64,000 nucleotides of DNA from positions 29,217 to 93,216 of the forward strand of contig JAUSOQ010000062.1 of NCBI GenBank assembly GCA_030655755.1, written 5' to 3'. The position numbers were made by a program, and so were the translations under genes. The stretch comes from Coriobacteriia bacterium. Its GTDB lineage: Bacteria > Actinomycetota > Coriobacteriia > Anaerosomatales > Anaerosomataceae. Shown here one piece after another: positions 18,639-27,653 of the stretch; position 1 is the first letter of the stretch; each line of letters begins with the position of its first letter. A model generated the notes under the pieces. That model did not search any database and was not told where the DNA came from. It saw only the letters and a list, made by a program, of their open reading frames with translations.

Positions 18639-20735
18639 TCAGGCTACCTCAAAGTCGATCCGGCGATCGCTTACACTCACATCCAGCAGGCGGACCTTGA
18701 TCCTCTGGCCGAGTCGATAGGTGTTGCCTTTGTTCTCACCCTGAAGCATGAAGCGCTCGGCGTTATAGCGATAGTAGTCGTCGCTCATCGTCTGCACGTG
18801 CACAAGGCCCTCTGCGGTGTTGTCCAGCTGCACGAACATGCCGAAGCTCGCAACACCGGTGATGATCCCCTCGAACACTTCACCAAGGTGGTCACCCATC
18901 AGCTGCACGAGTTTCACTTTCGTCGACTGGTCTTCTGCCGACTCGGCCTCTCGCTCCATGATCGAGCAATGCTCGGTGAGCCACTCGAGTTCGTCAGCCA
19001 TGGAGGCGGTCGGCTCCTTCTCGAGCGCACCGGTAAGCTGGGCTCTAAGCAGCCGGTGGACGATCAGGTCGGGGTAACGGCGGATGGGGCTCGTGAAGTG
19101 CGTGTACGCTTCCGAGGCAAGGCCGAAATGCGGCGCCAGGTAATCGACATAGCGGGCGCGCTCAAGAGAACGCAACATGAGTGAGTTGATGAGGAGCTCT
19201 TCGGGGCGACCTTTGGCGAAGGCGATGATCCGCTGGAACGTCTGCGGACTCGCTCCGTGAACGTCTTTGATGGGATAGTCGAACTCCTTGAGGATGACGG
19301 CGACCTGGGCCAGCGCGTCCGGATCAGGATCCTCATGTATGCGAAAGACCATCGGCGCAGCTGCCTCGACCATGTGACGAGCGACGACCTCATTGGCGAG
19401 GATCATCGCCTCCTCGATCATGTTGGTCGCTGCGGTACGCTTGCGAAGCACGACATCGATCGGCTTGCCGTCCTCGTCCAGTCGCACTTTTGCTTCCACG
19501 GTGTCGAAGTCCAGGCCACCGCGGTCGATGCGCTGTTTGCTCAGCGCTTCAGCTACCTTGCGAAGCTCCGTCAAAAGACGCTCGCTCTCGGCGTCGGGAA
19601 AACCGCCGTGGTCGAGCCACTCCTGCACCTGCCCGTAGTCAAAGCGGCGATCGCTTCTGATGACCGAGGGGTAGAGCCGGTGTGCCTCGACGTGCGCATT
19701 GCGATCAAGGTCCATCTCAACGGTGAAGCACAACCGCTCCACACCCGGATTGAGCGAACATATCTCATTGGAGAGCTTCTCGGGCAGCATCGGCAGGACG
19801 CGGTCGACGAGATAGACGGACGTCGCGCGTTGTACCGCCTCGTTGTCGATCATGCTCCCCCAGGGCACGTAGTGACTGACGTCGGCGATGTGCACCCACA
19901 GTCGCCAGCGTCCCTCGATCCACTCCAACGAGATCGCGTCATCGAAATCCTCCGCATCGGCGGGATCGATCGTCACCGTGAACACGTTGCGGAGATCGGC
20001 ACGACCGGCCGCTATCTCGGACTCGGTACCTTGCTCCAGCCGAGCGGCTGCCTCCTCGACTTCCGGTGGGAACTCCGTGTGTAGTCCGTGCTCGCGTATC
20101 ACGATCTCGATGTCGACGCCGGGGGCGCCAGCAGGTCCAAGCACTTCTTCTATAACGCCTTGCATGGAATCACGCTGTGTCGCATAGCGCGTGATGCGTG
20201 CGACGACCATGTCGTTCGGCGCAGCGGCGGAACCGGTATGAGACTTCAGGTCCACGAAGAGGTCACCCAGGACGCGTGCGTCCGTCGGCACGACGATGCC
20301 GAGTGCACCGTGCCGCTCAAAACGACCGACCACCTGTGTCAGAGAACGTTCGAGCACCTGAACGACCTCGCCCGAACGTCCCATGTGATGACGTTTCTGC
20401 TCGAGTCTCACCGCGACGGTGTCGCCGTGCATCGCGCCGCCGGTGTCCCGACGACCGACGTAGATATCGCCCGCTGGTGTGGAGACGAAGGCGAATCCCC
20501 TGCGGTTCATCGACAGTCGTCCAACGGTGAGATTGCGTTCCCTCAGCGCAACATAGCGCCCGGCTTTCGCCTCGATGATGCTTCCCGACTGCACCAACTG
20601 CTCCAGAACCGAACGCGTCTTTGCTTCCGTGACGCCCTGGCCCTCACGCTCGAGCGCCGCCGTGACTTCCTCGACGGTCATCCCCTTGCTTGCGGAGCCG
20701 CGAAGCATCTTCATGACCAGTTTCTCAGGTCTCAA
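18639..20735 (-). CDS. rnr: Ribonuclease R
   Basis: About 698 residues. Processive 3'-5' hydrolytic exoribonuclease for structured RNA, which also trims tmRNA and degrades its nonstop messages. Order: winged helix (GMTVEEVTAALEREGQG), cold-shock domains (DIYVGRRDTGGAMHGD), RNB catalytic domain with IDPADAEDFDDAISLE and IADVSHYVPWGS, and a C-terminal S1 domain (EVFEGIITGVASFGMFVQLDN). The proposed TTG start at 20735 has GAGGGGGA upstream; an ATG at 20774 would add 13 residues without a ribosome site. The vicinity to smpB-ssrA is a common arrangement. Confidence 0.93.
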   Translation of the reverse strand: MRPEKLVMKMLRGSASKGMTVEEVTAALEREGQGVTEAKTRSVLEQLVQSGSIIEAKAGRYVALRERNLTVGRLSMNRRGFAFVSTPAGDIYVGRRDTGGAMHGDTVAVRLEQKRHHMGRSGEVVQVLERSLTQVVGRFERHGALGIVVPTDARVLGDLFVDLKSHTGSAAAPNDMVVARITRYATQRDSMQGVIEEVLGPAGAPGVDIEIVIREHGLHTEFPPEVEEAAARLEQGTESEIAAGRADLRNVFTVTIDPADAEDFDDAISLEWIEGRWRLWVHIADVSHYVPWGSMIDNEAVQRATSVYLVDRVLPMLPEKLSNEICSLNPGVERLCFTVEMDLDRNAHVEAHRLYPSVIRSDRRFDYGQVQEWLDHGGFPDAESERLLTELRKVAEALSKQRIDRGGLDFDTVEAKVRLDEDGKPIDVVLRKRTAATNMIEEAMILANEVVARHMVEAAAPMVFRIHEDPDPDALAQVAVILKEFDYPIKDVHGASPQTFQRIIAFAKGRPEELLINSLMLRSLERARYVDYLAPHFGLASEAYTHFTSPIRRYPDLIVHRLLRAQLTGALEKEPTASMADELEWLTEHCSIMEREAESAEDQSTKVKLVQLMGDHLGEVFEGIITGVASFGMFVQLDNTAEGLVHVQTMSDDYYRYNAERFMLQGENKGNTYRLGQRIKVRLLDVSVSDRRIDFEVA

Positions 20736-20859
20736 TCGTCCCCCTCGGTTATGGTCCGCAGGACGCAACAACATGGGTATGGCGATACCATGGACCTGCT
20801 TGCGCCGGTGCTAGAATGACGGTATGGTGCTACCTTACACCTGAGCCAGGGGAGAACCC

Positions 20860-21282
20860 ATGGATTCCCATCACAATCTCGCATCGTGCCTGGTCGGCAC
20901 GGGAACCCTCACACATCCGCGCGACATGGTTCGCGCGATGGAGACCGTTGAGGCGCTCGACTACACCTACACCGTGGACTCGGAGACGATCTCCGAGGGG
21001 CGGGTGACGCTTGTCAAGATCATGGCGGATCCGGAGTCATCGACGATCCTTGTCAACGGCTGCCTGTTCCTCAACGTCATGAGCTTCACGTATTTGAACT
21101 TCACCACCGACGACGAAGGTGTGACCCATTTCGAACTCCATGCAAACGGCACAGTCTTCAAGATCACGCCCATCGATGAGCCGGAGTTGCGCACATCCGG
21201 TAGACCGATCATCCGCTTGATGGAAGACGGCACATTCGATGCGCAGTCATTCGTGATGCTTGACGATGAGGACGAAGAGTAG
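20860..21282 (+). CDS. Hypothetical protein
   Basis: 140 residues, unrecognised. AGGGGAG lies 6 nt before the ATG, which supports translation. The protein looks beta-rich and soluble (GRVTLVKIMADP, STILVNGCLFLNVMSFTYLNF, THFELHANGTVFKITPID) and ends in an acidic DDEDEE tail. No signal peptide, membrane helix or known motif is visible. It is one of only two plus-strand genes, divergent from rnr and convergent with ctp. Function unknown. Confidence 0.7.
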   Translation: MDSHHNLASCLVGTGTLTHPRDMVRAMETVEALDYTYTVDSETISEGRVTLVKIMADPESSTILVNGCLFLNVMSFTYLNFTTDDEGVTHFELHANGTVFKITPIDEPELRTSGRPIIRLMEDGTFDAQSFVMLDDEDEE

Positions 21283-21301
21283 CAGAGCGCTTCGCGAATC
21301 T

Positions 21302-22465
21302 TTATCGCAGCAGCTCGGCCGCCTTCCTCAGCTGGATGTCCGTGCCTTTATCGGCCTGGTCAGCCAACTCCATCTCCACCGTCACATCAGGCTCAAGACC
21401 GACCTTGTCGATCGAGCGTCCCTTCGGCGTGAAGTAGCGAGCGATCGTGAGCTTGAGCGCCCCTCCGAATGAAAGCGCGTCGATCGTCTGCACGCTACCC
21501 TTGCCGTAGCTCTTCACGCCGACGAGTTCGGCGCGACCGTAGTCTTGTAGAGCGCCGGCCACGATCTCGGATGCTGAGGCGCTGTTCTCATTGATGAGCA
21601 CGACGAGCGGCAGGTCGGTGGCGACCTCACCGGTCGCCCGGTGGGACTCCTCTTTGCCTTCACGATCCTTGACGGTCACGACGAAACCGTCCTTCACGAA
21701 CAGTGACACGACATCGACCGAGGATGCCAGTAGGCCGCCCGGGTTATCACGCAGGTCGAGTACGACACCCCTGGCGCCATCGGATTCCAGCCGTTCGATC
21801 TCATCGCGCAGCGACTCGGCGGATCTCTCATTGAACGTATAGAGACGCACGTAGCCGATGGAACCGTCCAGCATCTCGGACTCGGTGTTCGGCGTCTCGA
21901 TCTTCGCCCGCGTCACCGTCACCGTGAACAGCTCCTGCTCGCCCCGGTGGATGCCAAGCTCGACGGTCGTCCCCTCGGGACCACGGATCAAACTCACGAC
22001 CTCATCTATGTCCCACTCTGACTTCTGCATGCCGTCGATCGATACGATCTGGTCATCAGCCTTAAGGCCCGACTTCTCCGCTGGCGTGCCACTCATGACC
22101 GAGACGACCGTTGGAATGCCCTCCTTGGTCGTGATGACGACGCCGATCCCATAGAACTCTCCACGAGTCTGCTCGTCAAAAACCTCGAACTGCGAGGCAT
22201 CGAAGTAGGCCGCGTACGGGTCATCGAGAGAGTCCAGCATGCCTTTGATGGCGCCCACGGCGACCGACGTATCGCTGCTCGGCTCGTAAGCTTGGTCTTG
22301 AAGGATACCGTGAACCTCACGAACCGCAGACTCAAGCGCAGGTGCGCTCTCTGAAGCCGACGAGGACACGCCGAGACGACCAAGGACGACACCTGCGCCG
22401 AATGAGACCGCCACGAGCGTCGCCGCCACAATAGCGACGACCGCCCACTTCAGGAGTCTGTTCAT
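21302..22465 (-). CDS. ctpA: S41 carboxy-terminal processing peptidase
   Basis: 387 residues. N-terminal membrane anchor (about 8-28), then a PDZ domain (GIGVVITTKEGIPTVVSVMSGTPAEKSGLKADDQIVSIDG) and a S41 protease core with DLRDNPGGLLASSVDV, the catalytic serine in NENSASASEIVAGAL and the lysine in KSYGKGSVQT. It processes or degrades exported proteins outside the membrane. Directly downstream of ftsX (2-nt gap), a conserved ftsE-ftsX-ctp arrangement where FtsEX activates cell-wall hydrolases. Confidence 0.94.
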   Translation of the reverse strand: MNRLLKWAVVAIVAATLVAVSFGAGVVLGRLGVSSSASESAPALESAVREVHGILQDQAYEPSSDTSVAVGAIKGMLDSLDDPYAAYFDASQFEVFDEQTRGEFYGIGVVITTKEGIPTVVSVMSGTPAEKSGLKADDQIVSIDGMQKSEWDIDEVVSLIRGPEGTTVELGIHRGEQELFTVTVTRAKIETPNTESEMLDGSIGYVRLYTFNERSAESLRDEIERLESDGARGVVLDLRDNPGGLLASSVDVVSLFVKDGFVVTVKDREGKEESHRATGEVATDLPLVVLINENSASASEIVAGALQDYGRAELVGVKSYGKGSVQTIDALSFGGALKLTIARYFTPKGRSIDKVGLEPDVTVEMELADQADKGTDIQLRKAAELLR

Positions 22466-22467
22466 GC

Positions 22468-23382
22468 CTACACCTTGAGGTAACGGCGCAACGCGAATCC
22501 GGAGCCGATGACACCGATGACGATCCCGCTGATGACAAGCAGCAGCGAGATCTGTACCGCCACCGTGCCCGATATCGAGAACGGCAGGAAGGGCAGCTGG
22601 TCGCGCACGATGGGCACTACGTACAGGTTCACGAGCCCAAGCGTGCCGAGCGTCAGAAGAGCGCCGATGAGACTTTGGACAACGCCTTCCATGAGGAACG
22701 GCGTGCGAATGAACCAGTTGGATGCGCCCACAAGACGCATGATGCCGATCTCCTTGCGCCTGGCGTAGATCGCCAGTCGAATCGAGTTGTTGATGAAGAT
22801 AAGACTTATGACCGCCAGCATAGCGATGAAGACGACACCGATCGTGCGTAGAATGCGCGTGAACGTGAAGAGCTGGTTCACTATCTGCTGTCCGTACTTG
22901 AGCGACTTCTCCGGCTCCTCCGGCTTGTCAGCCACGTTCGGGAACGTCGGATTCGCCTTGATGAAGGCAACGACATCCATGACGTCGCGTGGGTCTTCAA
23001 GATCGACGTCGAGCGACGCGGGAAGCGGGTTCACATCGAGCTGGTCGACGATCTCGGGACTGTCTTCCATCGTCTTCTTTAACTCCTCGAGCGCCTGCTC
23101 TTTGGAGGTATATGTCACACCTTTGACGCGCTCGTCTTTGAGCAGAGCGTTCTGTAGGGACTCCACGTCTTCGGGCGCCGCGCCATCCTTGAGAAAGATC
23201 CGGATGCTGACTTTATCCTCGACAGACTGCACGATGTTGTTGACGACGACGCTCGAACCGATGGACGCGCCAACCAGCAGCAGCGACAGGTAGATCGTGA
23301 TGATGGCACCCAGGCTCATCACCCAGTTGCGGCGGAAGCTGACCAACGACTCCCGCACGAAGTAGCCCAGATTAATCGCCAT
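22468..23382 (-). CDS. ftsX: Cell division protein FtsX
   Basis: 304 residues. Membrane partner of FtsE, controlling peptidoglycan hydrolases at the septum. It has TM1 at about residues 23-45, an extracellular loop ([20 protein letters not shown] and the [12 protein letters not shown] region), then three TMs in the FtsX/MacB-type domain ([32 protein letters not shown]). Length and topology are normal. Its ATG overlaps the 3' end of ftsE by 11 nt, which implies translational coupling. Confidence 0.95.
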   Translation of the reverse strand: MAINLGYFVRESLVSFRRNWVMSLGAIITIYLSLLLVGASIGSSVVVNNIVQSVEDKVSIRIFLKDGAAPEDVESLQNALLKDERVKGVTYTSKEQALEELKKTMEDSPEIVDQLDVNPLPASLDVDLEDPRDVMDVVAFIKANPTFPNVADKPEEPEKSLKYGQQIVNQLFTFTRILRTIGVVFIAMLAVISLIFINNSIRLAIYARRKEIGIMRLVGASNWFIRTPFLMEGVVQSLIGALLTLGTLGLVNLYVVPIVRDQLPFLPFSISGTVAVQISLLLVISGIVIGVIGSGFALRRYLKV

Positions 23383-24061
23383 AGCCGTAGACTCCTCGTG
23401 ACTGGTCGCGGATGATACGGCCGCCTTCGAGGGCGATCACGCGCTTGCGCATAGAGTCGACCATCTCCCGGTCGTGCGTCGCAATGAGTACTGTCGTGCC
23501 GGTCTTGTTGATCCGCGACAGGATGCTCATGATGCCGAGCGACGTTGCCGGGTCGAGGTTGCCCGTGGGCTCATCGGCCAGAAGAAGCGGAGGGCGGTTG
23601 ACGAACGCGCGCGCGATAGAGACACGCTGCTGCTCGCCACCGGAAAGCTCATCGGGGTAACTCTCCATCTTGTCTTCGAGTCCGACCAGTCGCAGTACCT
23701 CAGGCACCTGCGTCCGGATGACATGCTTGCTGCGCCCGATGACCTCCAACGCGAACGCCACGTTCTCATAGGTCGTCTTGTTCGGCAGCAGCTTGAAATC
23801 TTGGAAAACGCAACCGATGTTGCGGCGCAGGAACGGCACCTTCCAATTGCGCATCTTGCCCAGATCCTGACCGGCGACAGCGATCGTACCGGTCGTCGGC
23901 AAGATCTCACGCAGCATCAGCCTGATGAAGGTGGACTTGCCCGAACCTGAGTGTCCAACGAGGAAGACGAACTCTCCCTGCTCTATATCGACGTTCACGT
24001 CGATAAGCGCAGCGGGCTTGTCTGGAACGTACTGCTTACTCACGTCCCGCATCGATATCAT
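23372..24061 (-). CDS. ftsE: Cell division ATP-binding protein FtsE
   Basis: 229 residues. Cytoplasmic ATPase of the FtsEX complex. Walker [11 protein letters not shown]-loop [11 protein letters not shown], signature LSGGEQQRV, Walker [13 protein letters not shown] and the switch histidine in [12 protein letters not shown] are intact. The start at 24061 ([12 protein letters not shown]) is preceded by GGAG and gives the standard family length; the longer open frame to 24157 is not supported. Confidence 0.96.
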   Translation of the reverse strand: MISMRDVSKQYVPDKPAALIDVNVDIEQGEFVFLVGHSGSGKSTFIRLMLREILPTTGTIAVAGQDLGKMRNWKVPFLRRNIGCVFQDFKLLPNKTTYENVAFALEVIGRSKHVIRTQVPEVLRLVGLEDKMESYPDELSGGEQQRVSIARAFVNRPPLLLADEPTGNLDPATSLGIMSILSRINKTGTTVLIATHDREMVDSMRKRVIALEGGRIIRDQSRGVYGYGD

Positions 24062-24202
24062 GGGGTGCTCCGTCTCATTGTGCGATTCCCGCGATATTCT
24101 ACCAGAACGCAGCGCTGATCTCGTGCCCCGAGTAGCCATTAGGGCACTTCTCCACACAAACTCCAGAAGTGACCAGCGTGCGACCCATGCGCTACCGGCA
24201 AC

Positions 24203-25132
24203 CTATTCAAGCAGCTCTCGTGCCGAAGTGACGATATCGAGCGCCGTAAGACCAAAGTACACCATCAGCTCATCTGGCTCACCTGACGTGCCGAACACAT
24301 CCTTCACGCCCACCCGACGCAATGGTACAGGGTACGCCTCGCCGAGAAGCTCAGCGATTGCGGACCCCAGCCCTCCGATGATGGAGTGCTCCTCACAGGT
24401 GACGACACGGCCTGTTTTGCGCACCGAGCCGACGAGCGTCTCCACGTCGAGCGGTTTCACGCTCGCGACGTCGATCACCTCGGCCGAGATCCCTTGAACC
24501 GCAAGCAGTTCGGCTGCCTGCAGCGCCTCGGCAACCATCACCCCACACGCGGCGAGCGTCACGTCGGCGCCTTCACGCAATACATATGCCTTGCCGAGTT
24601 CAAGCTTGAAGTCCGCAGCGTAGACCTGCGGCACGCCGACCCTGCCGAGGCGGATGTAGAACGGGCCGGACGCCTCAGCGGCCAGGCGCAATGCGCTCTT
24701 GGCGGAGTTGTAGTCAGCCGGCACGAGCACGCGCATACCGGGCAGCACGCGCATGAGCGCGATATCCTCGATCATCTGATGACTACCGCCGTCCGGACCG
24801 ACCGTGATACCCGAATGGGTCGGAGCGAGTTTCACGTTCAAGTCCGAGTAGCAGACCGTGTTGCGCACCTGGTCGTAGGCTCGCCCGGTCGCGAACACCG
24901 CGAACGAGCCCGTGAACGCGATCTTGCCCGCAACGGCAAGGCCGGCGGCAACGCCGACCATGTTCGCTTCGGCGATACCGGCATTGAAGAAGCGCTCGGG
25001 GTTCGCCTCCTGGAAGGTGGCGGTCGTCGTGGACTTCGAGAGGTCCGCTTCGACCGCGACGATGTCGAACCCGTCCGCCACAAGGTCATTGAGGGTCTCG
25101 CCGAAGGCGGCCCTGGTCGCTTTGTCACCCAC
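24203..25132 (-). CDS. Transketolase, C-terminal subunit
   Basis: 309 residues carrying the pyrimidine-binding and C-terminal domains of a split transketolase. The conserved glutamate that activates thiamine diphosphate is in RFFNAGIAEANMVGVAAGLA, followed by THSGITVGPDGGSHQMIEDIALMR. The C-terminal domain (GRVVTCEEHSIIGGLGSAIAELL) is typical. Together with the adjacent N-terminal subunit it makes one enzyme moving two-carbon units in the pentose phosphate pathway. It overlaps the upstream gene by 8 nt. Confidence 0.94.
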   Translation of the reverse strand: MGDKATRAAFGETLNDLVADGFDIVAVEADLSKSTTTATFQEANPERFFNAGIAEANMVGVAAGLAVAGKIAFTGSFAVFATGRAYDQVRNTVCYSDLNVKLAPTHSGITVGPDGGSHQMIEDIALMRVLPGMRVLVPADYNSAKSALRLAAEASGPFYIRLGRVGVPQVYAADFKLELGKAYVLREGADVTLAACGVMVAEALQAAELLAVQGISAEVIDVASVKPLDVETLVGSVRKTGRVVTCEEHSIIGGLGSAIAELLGEAYPVPLRRVGVKDVFGTSGEPDELMVYFGLTALDIVTSARELLE

Positions 25133-25982
25133 GTGCGGCCTCCTTCTCGAGCACGGCGGTCAACTCGGCCACCGCGCGCTGGGTCTCATCGGCGTTCGGG
25201 GCCTTGCCATGCCACCCGGCGTTGCCCTCCATAAACGACACGCCCTTGCCCTTGACGGTACTGCACACGATCACGACAGGTACGCCACCGCCCAGCGCTG
25301 TCTCGGCAGCTTCGAACGCGCGTAGCAGAGCTTCGACATCATGCCCGTCCGCGATGATGGTCCTCCAACCGAAGGCGCCGAACTTCGCCTCGACATCCCC
25401 GAGGCACATCACGTCGCTGCATGCGCCGTCGATCTGCAGGCCGTTATGGTCGACGATCGCGACGAGGTTGTCCACGCCGTGGTGCGCAGCGAACATCGCC
25501 GCCTCCCAGACCTGACCTTCCTGCAGCTCGCCGTCACCCATCAGGCAGAACACACGCGAGGCGCTCCGGTCGAGCTTGAGCCCGAGCGCGATGCCGTTGG
25601 AGATGGAAAGTCCCTGGCCGAGCGACCCGGTCGAGACCTCGACGCCGGGCACCTTCTTGCTGTCAGGGTGTCCCTGCAGTATCGAGCCGAGCTTGCGCAG
25701 GGTGCCGAGGTGTTCGCGGTCGATGTAGCCGGACTCGGCGAGTGCGGCATAGAGTACCGGAGCCGCATGGCCCTTGGAGAGCACGAACCGGTCCCTGCCC
25801 TCCCAGGACGGATCCGCCGGATCATGCTTCATGACACCGAAGTAGAGCGCAGCCACGATGTCGGCCGCCGACAGCGAGCCACCGGGATGCCCGCTCCCCG
25901 CTTTGGCGATCATCTCGACGACGTCGAGACGCATTTGGGCCGCCATCGAGCGGATGAGGCCCACGTCAGGTGCGTTCGCCAT
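25125..25982 (-). CDS. Transketolase, N-terminal subunit
   Basis: 285 residues holding the thiamine-diphosphate-binding domain: SGHPGGSLSAADIVAAL and the TPP motif GDGELQEGQVWEAAMFAAHH...DHNGLQ. The split form is usual in many anaerobic bacteria and archaea. The ATG at 25982 has GATCGGAG upstream and gives the family N-terminus (SMAAQMRLDVVEMI). It begins immediately after the yitT stop codon. Confidence 0.94.
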   Translation of the reverse strand: MANAPDVGLIRSMAAQMRLDVVEMIAKAGSGHPGGSLSAADIVAALYFGVMKHDPADPSWEGRDRFVLSKGHAAPVLYAALAESGYIDREHLGTLRKLGSILQGHPDSKKVPGVEVSTGSLGQGLSISNGIALGLKLDRSASRVFCLMGDGELQEGQVWEAAMFAAHHGVDNLVAIVDHNGLQIDGACSDVMCLGDVEAKFGAFGWRTIIADGHDVEALLRAFEAAETALGGGVPVVIVCSTVKGKGVSFMEGNAGWHGKAPNADETQRAVAELTAVLEKEAARG

Positions 25983-25983
25983 T

Positions 25984-26895
25984 CTAGACTCCGATCTCTT
26001 TGAATCCCTCGCCCAACGCTTCATGTACATCGGAGATTATCAGGAACGCGGACGGGTCGACCGCATGCACGATCGCCTTGAGCGCATCCAACTCCTTACG
26101 CGAGACGACCGTGAACACGACCTCGCGCTCCTCGCCGGAGTACAGACCTCGTCCCGCAAGACCGGTCGCGCCTCGCCCGAGTTCGTTCAGTATCGCATCA
26201 GCGATTCGTTGTGACTCGGCGGATATCACATATGCTGCCTTGTCGACCGTGAGCCCCTGTTGCACGACATCGATGACCGAACCATTGATGAAGACCGCTA
26301 CCGCACCGTAGAGCGCAAGGTCAGGGCCGAACGCAAATGCGGCGCACACGGTGACGACCGCATCCGCCAACAGCATAAGCTGACCGACACTGAGGTTGAC
26401 GCGATCGGAGAGCAGCTGCGCCACGATGTCGGTACCACCAGTGTTACCCCGCGCTTTGAAGACAAGCCCCATGCCGATACCGGTCACCGCGCCACCATAC
26501 AGCACCGCGAGCAGCAGGTCATGTGCGGCAAGATGTGGAGTGAACGGAGCGAGCACGTCAATGGCGACCGAGAGCGCGACCATGCCGTAGATCGTCTTGG
26601 CCCCGTAGCGCCAACCACGGACCTTGACGGCGATGGCCAGCAGCACCGCGTTCATCGCCAGCATCTGCACGCCGATGGGAAGCTGTACGGCGCCATTGGT
26701 CGCGTCGCTGATGACGTAATGCAAGACGGTCGCGAGACCGGACACGCCGCCGGCTGCAAGCTTGTTGGGGATGAGGAACGCGTTAAGACCCCACGCCGTG
26801 ATCACGATGCCCACCGTCATGAGCAGGTAATCCCGGACGCGACGGTGCTTGAGCACCGCACGAGGATCGACTTTCGCCAACATCCGCTTCACCAT
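25984..26895 (-). CDS. YitT family (DUF2179) membrane protein
   Basis: 303 residues. N-terminal region with five or six membrane helices starting YLLMTVGIVITAWGLNAFLIPNKLAAGGVSG, including GNTGGTDIVAQLL, and a C-terminal cytoplasmic DUF2179 domain (VVFTVVSRKELDALKAIVHAVDPSAFLIISDVHEALGEGF). The molecular function of YitT proteins is not established. The ATG at 26895 has AGGGGAG 8 nt upstream. It lies in a tightly spaced run with the PHP gene (2-nt gap) and the transketolase subunits. Confidence 0.92.
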   Translation of the reverse strand: MVKRMLAKVDPRAVLKHRRVRDYLLMTVGIVITAWGLNAFLIPNKLAAGGVSGLATVLHYVISDATNGAVQLPIGVQMLAMNAVLLAIAVKVRGWRYGAKTIYGMVALSVAIDVLAPFTPHLAAHDLLLAVLYGGAVTGIGMGLVFKARGNTGGTDIVAQLLSDRVNLSVGQLMLLADAVVTVCAAFAFGPDLALYGAVAVFINGSVIDVVQQGLTVDKAAYVISAESQRIADAILNELGRGATGLAGRGLYSGEEREVVFTVVSRKELDALKAIVHAVDPSAFLIISDVHEALGEGFKEIGV

Positions 26896-26897
26896 GA

Positions 26898-27653
26898 CTA
26901 CCACTCCCCTCCCGCATCAAGTCGCGGCCGTTCACGCCTACCGAGAAGGTGCGTGAGCACCGACTCGGCGTCACGGTTCACGACTCGCTCCACCGAAAGA
27001 CCGAGTTCCTCGGCCACCGTAAGCGCACCGTCGAATCGACCGACATGCAGATGGAAGTGCGCGTCGGAATTGATGGCGATGAGCGCACCGGCATCGAACG
27101 CAGCCTGAGCGAACTCCCGCTCGCGTCCGTTGGAGGCATGACGCGAACTGGTGGGATCGAACGAGTGTGCATTCAACTCGAGGATGACGCCGTGTTCGAC
27201 CGCAGCGGCTACGACCGCTTCCTGATCGATCGGGAACTCATCATTGCCCGGATGAGTGATCATATCCACGTACGGATCCGTGATGACTCTGAGCATCGCC
27301 TCCGTGTTCTTCTCGGCATCGCCACCGTCGAACCCACTGAGCGGGTGCAAACCGACGGCGACGAAGTCGAGCATTCGCAGAAGCTCGTCGGGAAGATCTA
27401 TCCCGTTGTCCGTCTCCGGCGATGGGTTCGCCTCCACGCCTTTAAGGATGCGCACACCGTCAAGCACCGAGGGCAGCACTTTGAGGTTCCAGAAGTACCA
27501 CGGGTGCGGTCCGTCCGGGACACCGGGGCCGTGGTCGGTCAGGGCGATAAGTTCCAGACCACGGGCTGCAGCGGTCGCGGCAAGCTCGCTCACTGTCGAG
27601 TACGCATGCCCGGATGCTACCGTGTGCGTGTGTAAGTCGGCGAGCAGACGCAT
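26898..27653 (-). CDS. PHP-domain phosphatase (YcdX-like)
   Basis: 251 residues. Metal-dependent PHP phosphoesterase: DLHTHTVASGHAYSTVSELA, ALTDHGPGVPDGPHPWYFWN, KGVEANPSPETDNGIDLP, ITHPGNDEFPID, ILELNAHSF and INSDAHFHLHVG provide the expected His/Asp metal ligands. It matches the YcdX branch, whose substrates are uncertain. The ATG shares its A with the prfB stop codon (TGATG), so translation is coupled to RF2. Confidence 0.9.
   Translation of the reverse strand: MRLLADLHTHTVASGHAYSTVSELAATAAARGLELIALTDHGPGVPDGPHPWYFWNLKVLPSVLDGVRILKGVEANPSPETDNGIDLPDELLRMLDFVAVGLHPLSGFDGGDAEKNTEAMLRVITDPYVDMITHPGNDEFPIDQEAVVAAAVEHGVILELNAHSFDPTSSRHASNGREREFAQAAFDAGALIAINSDAHFHLHVGRFDGALTVAEELGLSVERVVNRDAESVLTHLLGRRERPRLDAGGEW

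Noticed and set aside
21302..24061. ftsE/ftsX/ctp as part of an unusual system
   Set aside because: Length, motifs and order are standard for Gram-positive FtsEX and its neighbouring protease.
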